NCBI GenBank assembly: GCA_905221605.1 | Contig: CAJNDS010001090.1 | Coordinates: 358,501 to 422,500 of the forward strand | Origin: Symbiodinium natans | Taxonomy: Eukaryota > Sar > Dinophyceae > Suessiales > Symbiodiniaceae | DNA: 64,000 nt | Reading direction: 5' to 3' | Shown: piece by piece, positions 1 through 10,792 of the stretch | Position numbering within the stretch: the first letter of the stretch is position 1 | How the letters are laid out: each line of letters opens with the position of its first letter | The notes under the pieces: model-generated | The model's database searches: none | The model's input: the letters and a program-made list of their open reading frames with translations, nothing else | What the model was told of the DNA's origin: nothing | Translations under genes and position numbers: made by a program

Positions 1-353
1 ACGGGTAATAAGCTTTAACAAAAGAGTGGAACCATTTTTTCAGGGGGTGCTTCCACCACTACGTACATCTACGGCACCCATGATCAAGAAGGGATGGTGT
101 TTCAAAGCAGTCCTACACCCTGAACCCTAACTTTCCTACACCCACACCCTAAACCCCAAACCCCAAAAACCCATCGACACTCCACCTAGCTGGTGACGTT
201 GCATGAAGGCTAAGGAGGGAGGTTTATGGGGTGAGGTAGGTGGCAAGCTGAGACCCCCTGATAAACCCATCGGAACCACGAAGAATGTCCCAAGAAGGAA
301 ATTTATAGATCAACTCTCCGTATACATATGGGGGGGTTCCGAAATAGTGGTAC

Positions 354-443
354 CTTAAACCCTAAACCCTAAACCCTGAACCCTAAACACCAAACCCTAA
401 ACCCGAAACCCTAAACCCTAAACCCTAAACCCTAACCCTAACC
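354..443 (-). repeat. CCCTAAA array, partly degenerate
   Basis: About a dozen heptamers; marks the left edge of a GC-rich island (441-537), followed by TTTAGGG-like units. Confidence 0.85.
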
Positions 444-575
444 CTCTTGGCCGGCGGCATTTAATGACAAGTGGTCCTTGGGAACCTGCCACGGCGGTTG
501 AGGGGCAGCTTAAAAAGCAAGGGGCTGCGGGGGCTTAGGGTTTGGGTGTAGGGTTTAGGGTTTAGGGTTCAGGGT

Positions 576-607
<32 letters not shown>

Positions 608-1244
608 GGTTAAGGGTTAAGGGTTTAGGCGGGTTCAAGGTACTTGAAAGGTTCATGGGTAGGACAAGTGCAGTCATAACTTGGTGGACCCGGGGCCTAG
701 ACGTAAACCCTGACTAAAGTAGTTCAACTCCCCAGAAACCGAAACCCAAACCCTGAATCTAAACCCGAAGCCTAACCTACCCACCCCCCCCTTTAACCCC
801 ACAGTTTTGCAGTCTGTCTGCCGATGCTTTCAGATCAATTTAGGTGCTTAGGGTCCAGGATTTGGGGATTACAGAGGGTCGGCCGTGGGGTTGAGGAGGT
901 GGATGGGCACATGGGTGTAGGGCTGAGGGTTTGACAATATAGGTTCCCCAACACACAGGGAGATAAACGGGGTACATGGGGACGGGGTGTACCCTTAAGT
1001 GCATGGGAGAATGCAACCCAGATCCCTTCACTTCAAACACCCTAAACCCTAGACTCCAAAACCACATGCCCTACCTAAACTCTAACTACCCTAAAACCTA
1101 AACTCTAAACACTCTAGATCCTAAACTCTCAAACCCAAAGCCCAGGCATCTCAAAACCTGGAAGCCTACACTCTTAAGCCCCGCAACCCCAAACTCTCAA
1201 AACCCTGCAGCCTAAACTCTGAAAAGCCTAAACTCCGAACTGAC

Positions 1245-1350
1245 CAAGGGGGCCTTGTCTTGGTAGTAATTAACCACCGCCGAAACATCCCGCATGGTGA
1301 TGCGAGCTGCCTGCAGGTACTGCGATTTCACAGGGAATTCGAGGTACTGT
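1245..1350. CDS. Candidate exon, strand ambiguous
   Basis: On the minus strand 1346-1245 is 34 codons, phase 0-0 (YLQAARITMRDVSAVVNYYQ inside), after CCCCCACAG and before GTCAGT. On the plus strand a frame with LVLVVINHRRNIPHGDASCL is also open, with a GT after TTCGAG. The minus splice sites are better; the nearest other exons are plus. Confidence 0.4.
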
Positions 1351-1828
1351 GGGGGCCTGAATAAGCAGAACAGGGCTTTGAGGGTAATTATTGTATAAGT
1401 ATAGAGGGACCACAAGGGCATAATTAGCAAGTATTCTGACCCTTACAGTACCTGACATGGTACCTGGAGGGCTAGGATTTACGGGGTTCGATGAGGGGTC
1501 GCACTCACAAATCTAAGCCCAAGCCCTTGAAACTTTTCCGATAGCCGTGATATGTGATAGCGCATGTAACCCCGTAGGGACCCGATCGTTACAACTTTTG
1601 CGCGCAATCCGGACAAAGGCCCGAGCCCTCAACCCTCAAGCTAGGGTTTAGGGTTTAGGGCTTTTGTGGGGACCCATAACCAAGTAGGATTACCCAAGCC
1701 CTAAACTGGGGGAGGTTTGGGGGCTTTGTGACGACAAACGGATGACAGGTAAAAAGTCACGTTGAAAGCTCCCATTGTAAACACCTAAACCCACAGACCT
1801 CCCCAAGCCCCTACGCCCACTGTCTCAG

Positions 1829-2014
1829 ATCGCCTGCGCGTCCACCAGGCCAGCTACCAAAGTCGCTTCGCGCTCCACATTGACCCACCTGCTCACGAAC
1901 TTCGAAAAAAACCCTGAAACTGAGGAATATCCCATTCATCATTCGAGGTCTCCTTGGCAAAAATTTGGGTTTGCTCCCTTACTGAAAGGGATTTTGGGAA
2001 GCCCCGGGTGCAGG
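1829..2014 (+). CDS. Candidate exon, 62 codons
   Basis: It is unusually long for this window: 186 nt, phase 0-0, after CTGTCTCAG and before GTTTAGG. It includes STLTHLLTNFEKNPETEEYP and then HSRSPWQKFGFAPLLKGIL. The start of the intron is itself a TTTAGGG unit. A shorter minus frame (FVSRWVNVEREATLVAGLVD) overlaps it. Function unknown. Confidence 0.45.
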
Positions 2015-2334
2015 GTTTAGGGTACTCGGGCATCATGCCCCCAGAACCTAAAACCCTAGACCTCCATGGGCCGAACAGTTCTTGTCGTTCCGGTCTTGGG
2101 GCTGGGGGTTTCGGGTTTAGGGTTTTGGCCTCGGAAGGCATTTGTGTTAGACTGTACTCATCAAAATATGTTGAATGGGTGTCCCCGAAAAAGGGGTCGG
2201 ACCCAACACACATAACATGAAGCACTCGGAGCCCGCTTGAAAATCCATGTACTTCCCTTGGACCGACATATACTAAACCCAAGAGGGAGGGGGAGGCGTG
2301 GAAGCTTCTGAAAGTCCCTAAAGTGCCTTTGCAG

Positions 2335-2466
2335 GATGCACGTACTTCACGGGTGTGAAATACAACACCTCTTCACCCGGCATACCGTACCCCAACAAGC
2401 CGTACCAACCTACAAGCTCGATACTCAACGTCCAACACCTTAAGGCTACAATCCGAGCTCGGCATG
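2335..2466 (+). CDS. Candidate exon with canonical splice sites
   Basis: The acceptor GTGCCTTTGCAG and donor G followed by GTAAGA are the most canonical pair seen. It is 132 nt, entering and leaving with the same phase. It contains GVKYNTSSPGIPYPNKPYQP and then ILNVQHLKATIRARH. There is no flanking telomere-like array at its edges. Confidence 0.5.
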
Positions 2467-3143
2467 GTAAGAGCAAGTGCAGGAAGAATTCAGGGCTTGT
2501 AGGTGTTTAGGGTTTAGGGTGAAAATCTTCATTCTGGCAGCCCCGAAATCTCCCACGTCTTCCCTTCGCAATGGTGATATCGGGGCGCATGTGGAAAGAA
2601 GACGTGGCCGCGTGTCAGAATCAGACACGTACAGCCCTTGAGCACATACATGTGTATAAACATTTGTATGTGTATAAGCTTAAATATGCACTGTATGTGT
2701 ATATATATATATACCATGTACTTGATTCCATACCTAATTCCCACCCGATACAAGCCATTGCAAAAACTCTAGGAAGGACCCTCTATACAGTAGAGCTCTC
2801 CCCAAATCCGGTAAACCCAAGGCGCAAACCCTAAATTACACCAAGCCCGATGAGCACAAGCAGAAAGCCTCTCACAAACCCTTTGAAGGACTATATACGG
2901 TGCCTAATTTCCCAAGTCCTAGCTAACGACCCAGAAGCCCGAGAGCCCGAAGCTCTATGTTTCCACCAGAGGAAGACGAATTTACCTCGTTAAGCCATTA
3001 GACTTTAGGGTTTAAGGTTTGGGGTTTAGGAACCTAAGCCCCAAACCCAAAAAGCCCCCATGCTACTGAGTCCAGGGGACCCCTAAACCCTAAACCCTAA
3101 GCCCTAAACCCTAAACCCTAAACCCTAAACCCTAATGTGGCAG

Positions 3144-3197
3144 CCGGACCTGAAACTTTTGAGCCGCCGGACGAAGTTCAGCGCGAGGGACCTTCGG
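3144..3197 (+). CDS. Candidate exon
   Basis: 54 nt after TGTGGCAG and before GTTAGA, reading GPETFEPPDEVQREGPS. A CCCTAAA array lies on the left; microsatellites, not TTTAGGG, lie on the right. Confidence 0.4.
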
Positions 3198-3289
3198 GTT
3201 AGACATGAAGTTGCAGCACACGTGCGCACATATAGATGTGTATTATATGTAGATTATATGTGTACATATATATATATATGCATACACAT

Positions 3290-3375
3290 ACATGCCTGCA
3301 TGCATCATGCATGCATGCATGCATGCATACATGCATACATGCATACATGCATACATGCATACATGCTAACATGCT
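3290..3375. repeat. (GCATACAT)n microsatellite
   Basis: ATGCATGC-type and GCATACAT units, with TA repeats nearby (3262-3276, 3405-3421, 3469-3482). Confidence 0.85.
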
Positions 3376-3704
3376 AGTACATGCAAACTGAAAATCTGAA
3401 AATCTGTATATATATATATATACATAGATTTAGATATATGCATATATACCCCTCTCTCTGTCTCTCTATGTATATATATATATACACATATCTGTGTGCA
3501 CATATCAAGAGAGCGAAGTTGGGCCGGGGTTACAGGGTTTGACGGGTTGAGGTCCATCTGGAGACCCAAAAACCATCAAAAAAAAACATCGCAATTATTT
3601 TACTTCGAACATCCCCACCTTGCTCCTCGTTAAAAGGAAAGATCGCAAATAAGATGTTCAAACAAAGACACATTGATTCAAATACGCTTTCTTAGTTTTT
3701 GCTT

Positions 3705-3925
3705 GCAATTGGGGTTGGGCACTCCAGGGAGACTCTGGGGTTGGGCACTCCAGGGAGACTCTGAGGTTGGGCACTCCAGGGTTGGGCACTCCAGGGTTGG
3801 GCACTCCAGGGAGTCTGGGTTGGGCACTCCAGGGAGACTCTGGGCGCTCCAGGAGTCTCTTGGGTTGGGCACTCCAGGGATTGGCACTCCATGGAGTTTC
3901 TGGGGTTGGGCACTCCAGGGCGTCT
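3705..3925 (+). repeat. Minisatellite
   Basis: Variable-length units built on TTGGGCACTCCAGGG with an optional GAGACTCTG spacer. Open in several frames on both strands but repeat-derived. Confidence 0.8.
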
Positions 3926-4157
3926 CTAGGAGTAGACCGGGCGAGGCGAAGAGTTCCGCGCGAGGAGAAGAGTTCCGGGCGAGGAGAAGAGTTGAGTTTA
4001 AAATCTAATAATTCCACACCGAAGGTGGGGAACAAAAACTTGCTCGCAAACAAACACACTTGAGCAACCTGAAAAACCACTTAAGAATCACTTAGACACC
4101 ATAAGCAATGTCACCCCGTGGACAAAACCTGAAACCCAAATGAACAGGAAGAGCCCC

Positions 4158-4262
4158 CTGAACCCTGAACCCTGAACCCTGAACCCTGAACCCTGAACCC
4201 TGAACCCTGAACCCTGAACCCGAAACCCTGCACCCTAAACCCGAAACCCTAAACCCTGAACC
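4158..4262 (-). repeat. CCCTGAA variant array
   Basis: A run of CCCTGAA heptamers followed by mixed CCCTAAA: a locally homogenised variant. Confidence 0.85.
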
Positions 4263-4287
4263 CTAAACCCAATCCCTCCACGCCCAG

Positions 4288-4363
4288 GCGCATGAGCGGC
4301 CGTGGCGGGGCGAGCTCAAGGATCTCCTCATGGATTTTAAAGTCCAGGGCTTCGTGTCCGGAG
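4288..4363 (+). CDS. Candidate exon
   Basis: The acceptor is CCACGCCCAG and the donor GGAG followed by GTATAA. It reads RGELKDLLMDFKVQGFVSG, a convincing amphipathic segment. It lies between a CCCTGAA-variant array and degenerate TTTAGGG units. Confidence 0.5.
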
Positions 4364-4929
4364 GTATAAAGCTCAAGCTTTAAGGTTTAAGGTTTACAGT
4401 GCTGGGGCTTGAGGTTTTGGGGGGTTAAGCGAAAGATTTTGGGGTTTAGGGTTGGGCTTGAGGTTTTGAGGGCTGAAGGCTTCTGTGCCTCTATTTGATG
4501 CTGGGGGGGGGGGGGGTCGTGCGCTTTGGGTCTCTAGGGCGAAGTGTGGGGGAGCGCCCCTGCCCTTGTTGCACAGAAGCGAAGTCGAAGTGGGGGCTAC
4601 CCTGTGGAGGTTAGGGCTGTAGGGTTTAGGGTTTAGGGTTTAGGGTTTAGGGTTTAGGGTTTAGGGTTTAAGGTTTAGGAACCGCACCCTGCACCCCTAT
4701 CAAACATCCAACTTGGAGGTGCATTTGGTAGGTATAGCAAAGTATAGCGACGTGTAACCTTATGTCGGCATGCCTATAACCCTGCTTGTATCACTGCCGA
4801 GTCGTAAACCCTCAAGCCTAAACCCCAAAGTAACCTTAGAAATTACAAGTAGCCCTAAACCCTAAACCCTAAACCCTAAACCCTAAATCCTAAACCCTAA
4901 ACCCTAAACCCTAAACCCTAAACCCTGAC

Positions 4930-5015
4930 CTCGTCGATCTCGCCCGAAGCTGGCTGGCCGAAGCTCCGGAGGAAGGCCCTTCGGCGTACAAAAGCCTGAC
5001 ACTTGCTGTTGCTTA
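4930..5015 (+). CDS. Candidate exon
   Basis: It reads DLARSWLAEAPEEGPSAYKS and runs to a TAG just before the TTTAGGG array. No clear AG exists at the left edge, so the start is approximate. It could be a C-terminal exon. Confidence 0.38.
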
Positions 5016-5827
5016 GTGGGGGTTTAGGGTTTAGGGTTTAGGGTTCAGGGTTTAGGGTTTAGGGTTAGTAGAGAATGAGGGAGTTAGGGACCCTATATCC
5101 CTGTATATATATACCGTTTAGGGATTGTATAGGGTACCTCAACAGTACGGACAATGCGGAGTCGGAGGTTTGGGCACTGCCGCAGTGGTTTAACAAGAAA
5201 AATCATCATTTTTGCGAGGGTAATACTCATGGTTGTATCTGTTTCCATCAATACATATGTAAACGCTTAGGAGAACGAATGCTGTATGGGGCCTAAGCGT
5301 ACTTTGGGGTGAGAAAAGCGCACGCGATTCGTTTCAGACAGAACCCTAGCCCATAAACTCTAGAACCTATGCTACCTAGGGCAACCTTGCCACGTGACAA
5401 AGCGCAAGCAGACCAGATCACTCACGTACATGTCGCCCTCAAGGGTATCAAGATCCTGTTGGGTTATCGGGCCTTATAGGGCTTTGTAGGGAGTACGGTC
5501 TTGGTGTTTAGGGTGTATAGTGGGTTTGAGGGTTCAGGGTTTAGGGTTTAGGGTTGGGATGTTCCTCCTTGTTTTTACAGTCCTTCATCGCGATTATAAT
5601 AAGGGGGTCCTGTAATGTTAGTATATATATGTGGGAAAAGCCCAAGTTTAGGATCCTTTCTGCTTTTTTTTGATTTTTTAAGTGAGGCGGGGGGGGGGGG
5701 GGGGGGGGGGGGGGGAGGTTGGCATACTTTGAGGGCCCCGAAAGCCCTAAAGGATGAGACACTTCGGGCTTATGAGCCCTAAGAATCAACTAAACCCCTA
5801 AACCCTAAATCCAGGCTAACACCCTAA

Positions 5828-5942
5828 CTAGGTTGCCCAGTAACCTAGGATTAAAAAGGGTGCCCTTTTTTTGCTTAAAGGGGTTCATAGGGGAACCTAG
5901 AGCCCCCAAAAAGGGATTAAGGGCACTACTGGGCATCCTAGC
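5828..5942. mobile_element. Family-E element, copy 1
   Basis: CTAGGTTGCCCAGTAACCTA left; GGGCACTACTGGGCATCCTAG right. About 113 bp with CTAG termini. Confidence 0.7.
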
Positions 5943-6765
5943 TAAACTCTAAACCCTAAACCGAAGCCCCTGGACGCCTTTTCTCTGCTCACGGGCGCCT
6001 CACGACCATCCGCCGCAGACGGAAAACTGGCCTTTAAACGATCATGTCCTCGCGTGTATAGAATCATTGGAAAATGCAGAAGCCGGAGTTCGCAAAATCC
6101 GAAGGGAACCAGGGAATTCGGTACTTTGTACCGACCTAGATAACCTGGCATACGGGATACCCCTTATATGGAGCCTTTGAAGGGACGCTACAGGGTTACC
6201 TGAGTTCCAAGCTCCCTTCTTAGGAGGTTCATGGAGGGGTATAAGTAGGAAATGAAGACTCCCAAGTGAGGTTGTATGACAACTACCCATGTATCTCCCC
6301 TGAAACCCTGAACCTGCTAAAGTCACCTACACTCTAACCCACCGGGTTCATATAGGTCATGCGTCCCCACGTCCGTCTGAACTTGCAGCAGAGAGTTTGT
6401 TCGAGCGGCAGCGGCTCTGTTCCCCAAGCCCTAAACCCTAAACCCTGAACCGAAAACCCGAAACCCCAAACCCTAAATAAACCCTAAACCCTAAACCCTA
6501 AACCCTATAAACACTATCAACCCTATAAACCCTAAGCCCTAAACCCAAAACCCTAAACCCTAACCCTAAAACCCAAACCCTTTAGTTTTGGAGTTTAGGG
6601 CTTGGGGTTAGGGCTCATGGCTTAGGGCTTACGGCTTCCAAACCTTAAACTCGAGACAACAAACCGTAAATGTCGAACCTTACGCCTCAAACTCTGACAT
6701 CTTAAACCCCGAAACCTTAAACCCTAAACCCTAAACCCTAAACCTAAATCCCAAACCCGGAACCC

Positions 6766-6964
6766 CAACACCCCAACACCCCAACACCCCAACACCCCAA
6801 CACCCCAACACCCCAACACCCCAACACCCCAACACCCCAACACCCCAACACCCCAACACCCCAACACCCCAACACCCCAACACCCCAACACCCCAACACC
6901 CCAACACCCCAACACCCCAACACCCCAACACCCCAACACCCCAACACCCCAACACCCCAACACC
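6766..6964 (-). repeat. Octamer array (AACACCCC)n
   Basis: About 25 near-perfect 8-bp units, directly right of CCCTAAA units. The same octamer in the opposite orientation recurs at 62390. Confidence 0.92.
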
Positions 6965-7456
6965 CTGCGTTTTTGGGTTTTAGGAACTCTAAACCCTGTA
7001 CACCCGAAAGACCCCCAGGGTTTGCTTGAAGCCGCCCCCCCCCCCCCGCCCCCCGCCGGGTTTAGGGTTTAGGGTTTAGGGTCTAGGGTCTAGGGTCTAG
7101 GGTTTAGGGTTTAGGGTATTTATCCGTGGGACTCAGGGTTTAGGGTTTAGGGATAGCTTGAAGTTGAATGGGCAGTTGCTTTTTTGTTCTCAGCAGGATT
7201 TCAAAATGCAACAACTAAGGGCTCTTCTGGGCTACCACCAGACATCTTCCTACTTCAAAACCCCCCCCCCCCCCACTGAAGCCCTCTAAGCCCCAAGCTC
7301 TAAACCTAAACCCTGAGCCCGAAAACGCCTTAACCCTAACCCTAAACTCCAAACCCTAAACCGTACGACCTAAACCCTAAACCCTAAACCCTAAACCCTA
7401 AACCCTAAACCCTACACCCTAAGCCCTAAACCCTAAACCGTACGACCTAAACACCC

Positions 7457-7546
7457 ATGAGTCTTCAAGTGGAGCGACGGCTTGGTGAGCTCAGAGCCAC
7501 TTGCTCCCAGGGTCCCGCCTGGAACTTGGGAACCCTTAGTAAGGCT
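7457..7546 (+). CDS. Candidate exon
   Basis: Open from ATG at 7457: SLQVERRLGELRATC. A GTGAGC donor after CGGCTTG (7484) would cut it to 28 nt. Confidence 0.33.
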
Positions 7547-7652
7547 TAGGCTTTACAGGGTACAGGGTTTAGCGTTTGGGTATTAGGGTTTAGGGTTTAG
7601 GGGTTTGGGGTTTGGGGTTTAGGGTTGAGCCTTTATGCTTTCGGGCGCGCAG

Positions 7653-7752
7653 GCTACGGCGCCTACATTCCGCACCCATGAATTCACGCACGCCGCGGAA
7701 GTGCAATGTCAGAACTCGTGCACGAAGATGTGCAGATCGGCCTCAAATGAAA
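7653..7752 (+). CDS. Candidate exon
   Basis: It follows GGGCGCGCAG and reads APTFRTHEFTHAAEVQCQNS and then CTKMCRSASNE. The edge is AAAG followed by GATTTAG, a possible GA donor formed by a degenerate telomere-like unit. It is Cys- and His-rich, but I match no known motif. Confidence 0.4.
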
Positions 7753-7792
7753 GGATTTAGGGTTTAGGGTTTAGGGTTTAGGGTTTAGGGTT

Positions 7793-7895
7793 GGGATGTT
7801 CCCCCTTATACTAACAATCCTTAATCGGGAGTATAGTACCCCCCCTAGTATAATCCCTAATTAGTAAGGATTGTTAGTATAAGGCGGAACATCCC
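7793..7895. mobile_element. Family-D MITE, copy 1
   Basis: GGGATGTTCCCCCTTATACT and its near-complement at the right end (AGTATAAGGCGGAACATCCC). Interior inverted CCTTAATC and TTAGTAAGG. The left end abuts a TTTAGGG array. Confidence 0.7.
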
Positions 7896-8032
7896 AAGGC
7901 TTGCGGCTGAATGGGAAAGGGCTTGTAGGGTTGAGGGTGCAGGGTTAGCTTGAGCCTTTCGGAGGGTTGCGGCCTGGGTGTTACGGGTGTGTAGAGTCTA
8001 GAATTTTGATGCAGGGCTTCGAAAACGCTGAC

Positions 8033-8134
8033 CTACTACTTGCATAAGAACCCCAAAGCGAACAAACAATGAGAATCCCTGGATTGCCCGGAAGAATGTC
8101 TTCATGTCTTGGGGGGTTCTTACGCAGTTAGTAG
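8033..8134. mobile_element. Family-C MITE, copy 1
   Basis: Ends CTACTACTTGCATAAGAACC and GGGTTCTTACGCAGTTAGTAG; about 100 bp. Confidence 0.65.
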
Positions 8135-8325
8135 TGACTAACTTGCTTGGAACTGGCCGTTCCTGGTATGGTTCTGCAGGGCTTGCGAGTTCGCACATGC
8201 GACCCCGAAGCTCAACCGAAGCTGCCGGCGTAGAATGCCTGATTCCCAAACTTGGTAGCCCAGCAACCATCTTGCAATAGGGGCACTCTGTTTGGGGTTG
8301 GCTACTGTATGAGGGGATCAATTGT

Positions 8326-8455
8326 TTCCCAACCTTAATCGCCTAGTAACCGTCTTATGATAAGGGCAGCCAACATTTGGGGTTAGTTACTTTATAAGAG
8401 AACCTGGAACCAACAAAAACAAAAAGTGAAGGGTACCACTGTGCTACCAGGTACC
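8326..8455. mobile_element. Family-I element
   Basis: CCTAGTAACCGTCTTATGAT left and AAGGGTACCACTGTGCTACC right, with GGGGTTAGTTACTTTATAAG inside. Relatives near 8253, 27225, 52199 and 62630. Confidence 0.5.
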
Positions 8456-8551
8456 TACTTCCCTATAAGGTACTCTAGACAATCCTTGAAAGGGTTGCAA
8501 TATAGGGGGATTTAAGGCACATAAAAAAGTAAAGGGTACCACTGTGCTACC

Positions 8552-8668
8552 GCCCTAAACCCTAAACCCTAAACCCTAAACCCTAAACCCTAAACCCTAA
8601 ACCCTAAACCCTAAACCCTAGACCCTAAACCCTAAACCCTAAACCCTAAACCCTAAACCCTAAACCCT
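8552..8668 (-). repeat. CCCTAAA array
   Basis: About 17 heptamers, one CCCTAGA variant; ends in TATCCAG, the acceptor of a candidate exon. Confidence 0.92.
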
Positions 8669-8674
8669 ATCCAG

Positions 8675-8759
8675 GCCTGCTCGCCGCCACAGCGTCATCT
8701 TTGGCTGTGCGGGCCGGTAAGTTGGCGGATCTGCTGCAGCATGGTCTGAGCCTCCTGGG
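8675..8759 (+). CDS. Candidate exon
   Basis: CCCTATCCAG on the left joins the CCCTAAA array; GG followed by GTTTGG on the right is the first unit of the TTTAGGG array. It reads SSLAVRAGKLADLLQHGLSL. This is a textbook case of both splice sites lying at array edges. Confidence 0.47.
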
Positions 8760-9057
8760 GTTTGGGGTTTAGGGAGGTTTTATAGGGTTTAGGGTTTAGG
8801 ATTTAAGGTTGAGAGGTACCTTATTGCGGGACCCTGAAAGGGACCCTCATATAGAGAACTGCCAAACCCTAACCCTAAACCCTAAACCCTAAACCCTAAG
8901 CCCACATTCCTAAACCCCAAACCCCCCTAAGCCTAAACCCTAAACCCTAAACCCTAAACCCTAAACCCTAAACCCTAAACCCACAACCCAAAACCCAAAA
9001 CCCTAAACCCTAAACCCTAAACCCTAAACCCTGTCCAGACCCCAGGCCTGGGTCCAG

Positions 9058-9137
9058 GCTTCCCAGCCGTGGGGTCCGCCTACCAGATTCTCATCGAACG
9101 TCACGTTGGGACCGAGAAGAGAAAGCCTGGATTTGAG
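9058..9137 (+). CDS. Candidate exon
   Basis: Acceptor GGGTCCAG, donor GAG followed by GTCTGA. It reads SAYQILIERHVGTEKRKPGF. Arrays flank it in convergent orientation. Confidence 0.47.
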
Positions 9138-9341
9138 GTCTGAGGGTTTAGGGTTTAGGGTTTAGGGCCCTGGACCCTAGAACCTTGAAGCCCTGAAGTA
9201 CTGAACCCTGAATCCTCGAATCCCTGAAGCCCTGAAACCCGAAAACCCTCAACCGCAATTTCCCCTCAGTGCAAGGGAGGTGCAGGTTGGACTCAATCTG
9301 AAACCAGACGCGGTTTGGAGTGTAGCCGTCTCCTTGGTAGT

Positions 9342-9516
9342 CCTAAACCCTAAACCCTAAACCCTAAACCCTAAACCCTAAACCCTAAACCCTAAACCCT
9401 AAACCCTAAACCCTAAACCCTAAACCCTAAACCCTAAACCCTAAACCCTAAACCCTACACCTAAACCCTAAACCCTAAACCCTAAACCCTAAACCCTAAA
9501 CCCTAAACCCTAAACC
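9342..9516 (-). repeat. CCCTAAA array, about 25 units
   Basis: Near-perfect, ending in C10 and A14 homopolymers and then a family-I end. Confidence 0.92.
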
Positions 9517-9720
9517 CCCCCCCCCCCCAAAAAAAAAAAAAAAGGAAAGGATACCACTGGGCTACCAAGTCTCTCACAGACCGACAGATTGTGACAAGCT
9601 CGGCTGGCTCTACCTTGGACACCTACCTACAGGGTTTAGGGTTTAGGGTTTAGGGTTTATGGTTTAGGATTTAGTTTAGGGTTTGGGATTTAGGGTTTAG
9701 GACTTATGGTTGAGACTTTT

Positions 9721-9948
9721 TAGGGGTTTGGGGGGGGGGGGGGGGCACGCGCTTTCTTTTTGCGCGGGAGGGGGGGGGGGGGGCGGGGAGGGAGCGGGGG
9801 GGGGACGGGGGGGAGGGGGGGGGAGGGGGGGAGGAGGGGGGAGGGGGGGGGGGAGGGGGAGGGGGGGGAGGGGGGGGGGGAGGGGGGGGGGGGGGGAGGG
9901 GGGGGGGGAGGGGGGGGGGGGGGGGGGGGTGGGGGGTTCCTGAAAAAA
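9721..9948 (+). repeat. G-rich tract
   Basis: More than 200 bp of G runs broken by single A, C or T, with strong strand asymmetry. Open as Gly-rich or Pro-rich frames, not coding. Confidence 0.85.
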
Positions 9949-10356
9949 AGGATTCTAGTACTTGATGGCGTAGTAGAGGTACCCCTATTTCGGAAATACC
10001 CATTTCAATCCAGGATGCTTATTTGTTTTCTTGTGCTGATCTCACACGTGGCCTAGCCATCGTTCTGCATTGAAAGGCCGCATTGACAAGATGTTAAACC
10101 CCAGTCATGTTCAAAACCCTGAGACCCGTCGCCTTTTTATAGTTACGAAAGGCATCGTGGTTAGGGTTTAGTCACTAGACTCAACTCTGAACGCTATGAC
10201 CCCAAGTCTACCCTGCCCTAAACCCTAAACCCTAAACCCTAAACCCTAAACCCTAAACCCTAAACCCTAAACCCTAAACCCTAAACCCTAAACCCTAAAC
10301 CCCTAAACCCCTAAACCCCTAAACCCCTAAACCCCTACACCCTAAACCCTGCCCAG

Positions 10357-10403
10357 GTTGCCCACGGCTGCAAGATTTGGAGGCTTGATTCGAATAAGTC
10401 CAG
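10357..10403 (+). CDS. Candidate exon
   Basis: After CCTGCCCAG; reads VAHGCKIWRLDSNKS with a GC donor, but a second frame is equally open. The right side is ATT-rich sequence. Confidence 0.33.
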
Positions 10404-10744
10404 GCGATGAGCCATAGCTACCTCAGCACGATCTACTATCATTATGAGTACTATTATTATATTACTACTATTATTGTTAGTATTATTATTATTATCATGA
10501 TTGGTTTGACTAGTTTTTATTCTTGCTATTGTTTTTGGTAAGTATTACTATTATTTATCGTTATTGTTATGGATATTGTTGTTAGTCTTCTGATTATAGC
10601 TTGGAGTCTCAACCCTTGGGCTCTTGGGGCTTTTAAGGGGTTCCGGTGTACGGCCTAGGTTCTTCTTAGGGTTTAGGGTTTAGGGTTTAGGGTTTAGGGT
10701 TTAGGGTTTCGGGTTGAGGGTTTAGAGAAGTCGAAACCCCAAAG

Positions 10745-10792
10745 GCCCTGAGCGAGCGACTGCGAGGATGCATGCGGACTCACAAGGCCGGG
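10745..10792 (+). CDS. Candidate exon, 48 nt phase 0-0
   Basis: After CCCCAAAG, before GTGGTT. It reads ALSERLRGCMRTHKAG. TTTAGGG units lie on both sides, so this island breaks the usual orientation rule. Confidence 0.42.

Noticed and set aside
1893-2282. A 129-codon minus-strand open frame
   Set aside because: About half is translated telomere-like repeat (LNPKP-type residues). A plus-strand exon with good splice edges overlaps it.
3658-4080. A 140-codon minus-strand open frame with ECPT repeats
   Set aside because: Produced by the minisatellite; several frames on both strands are open.
6724-6963. Open frames with a repeated GVGVLGCW pattern (also 62373-62722)
   Set aside because: Octamer repeats read in frame; all frames on that strand are open and periodic.
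7260-7275. CRISPR-like regular repeats
   Set aside because: Repeats are telomere-like heptamers without uniform spacers, in a eukaryotic context.
9704-10056. Poly-Pro and poly-Gly open frames
   Set aside because: Translations of the G tract; GC skew removes stop codons without selection.
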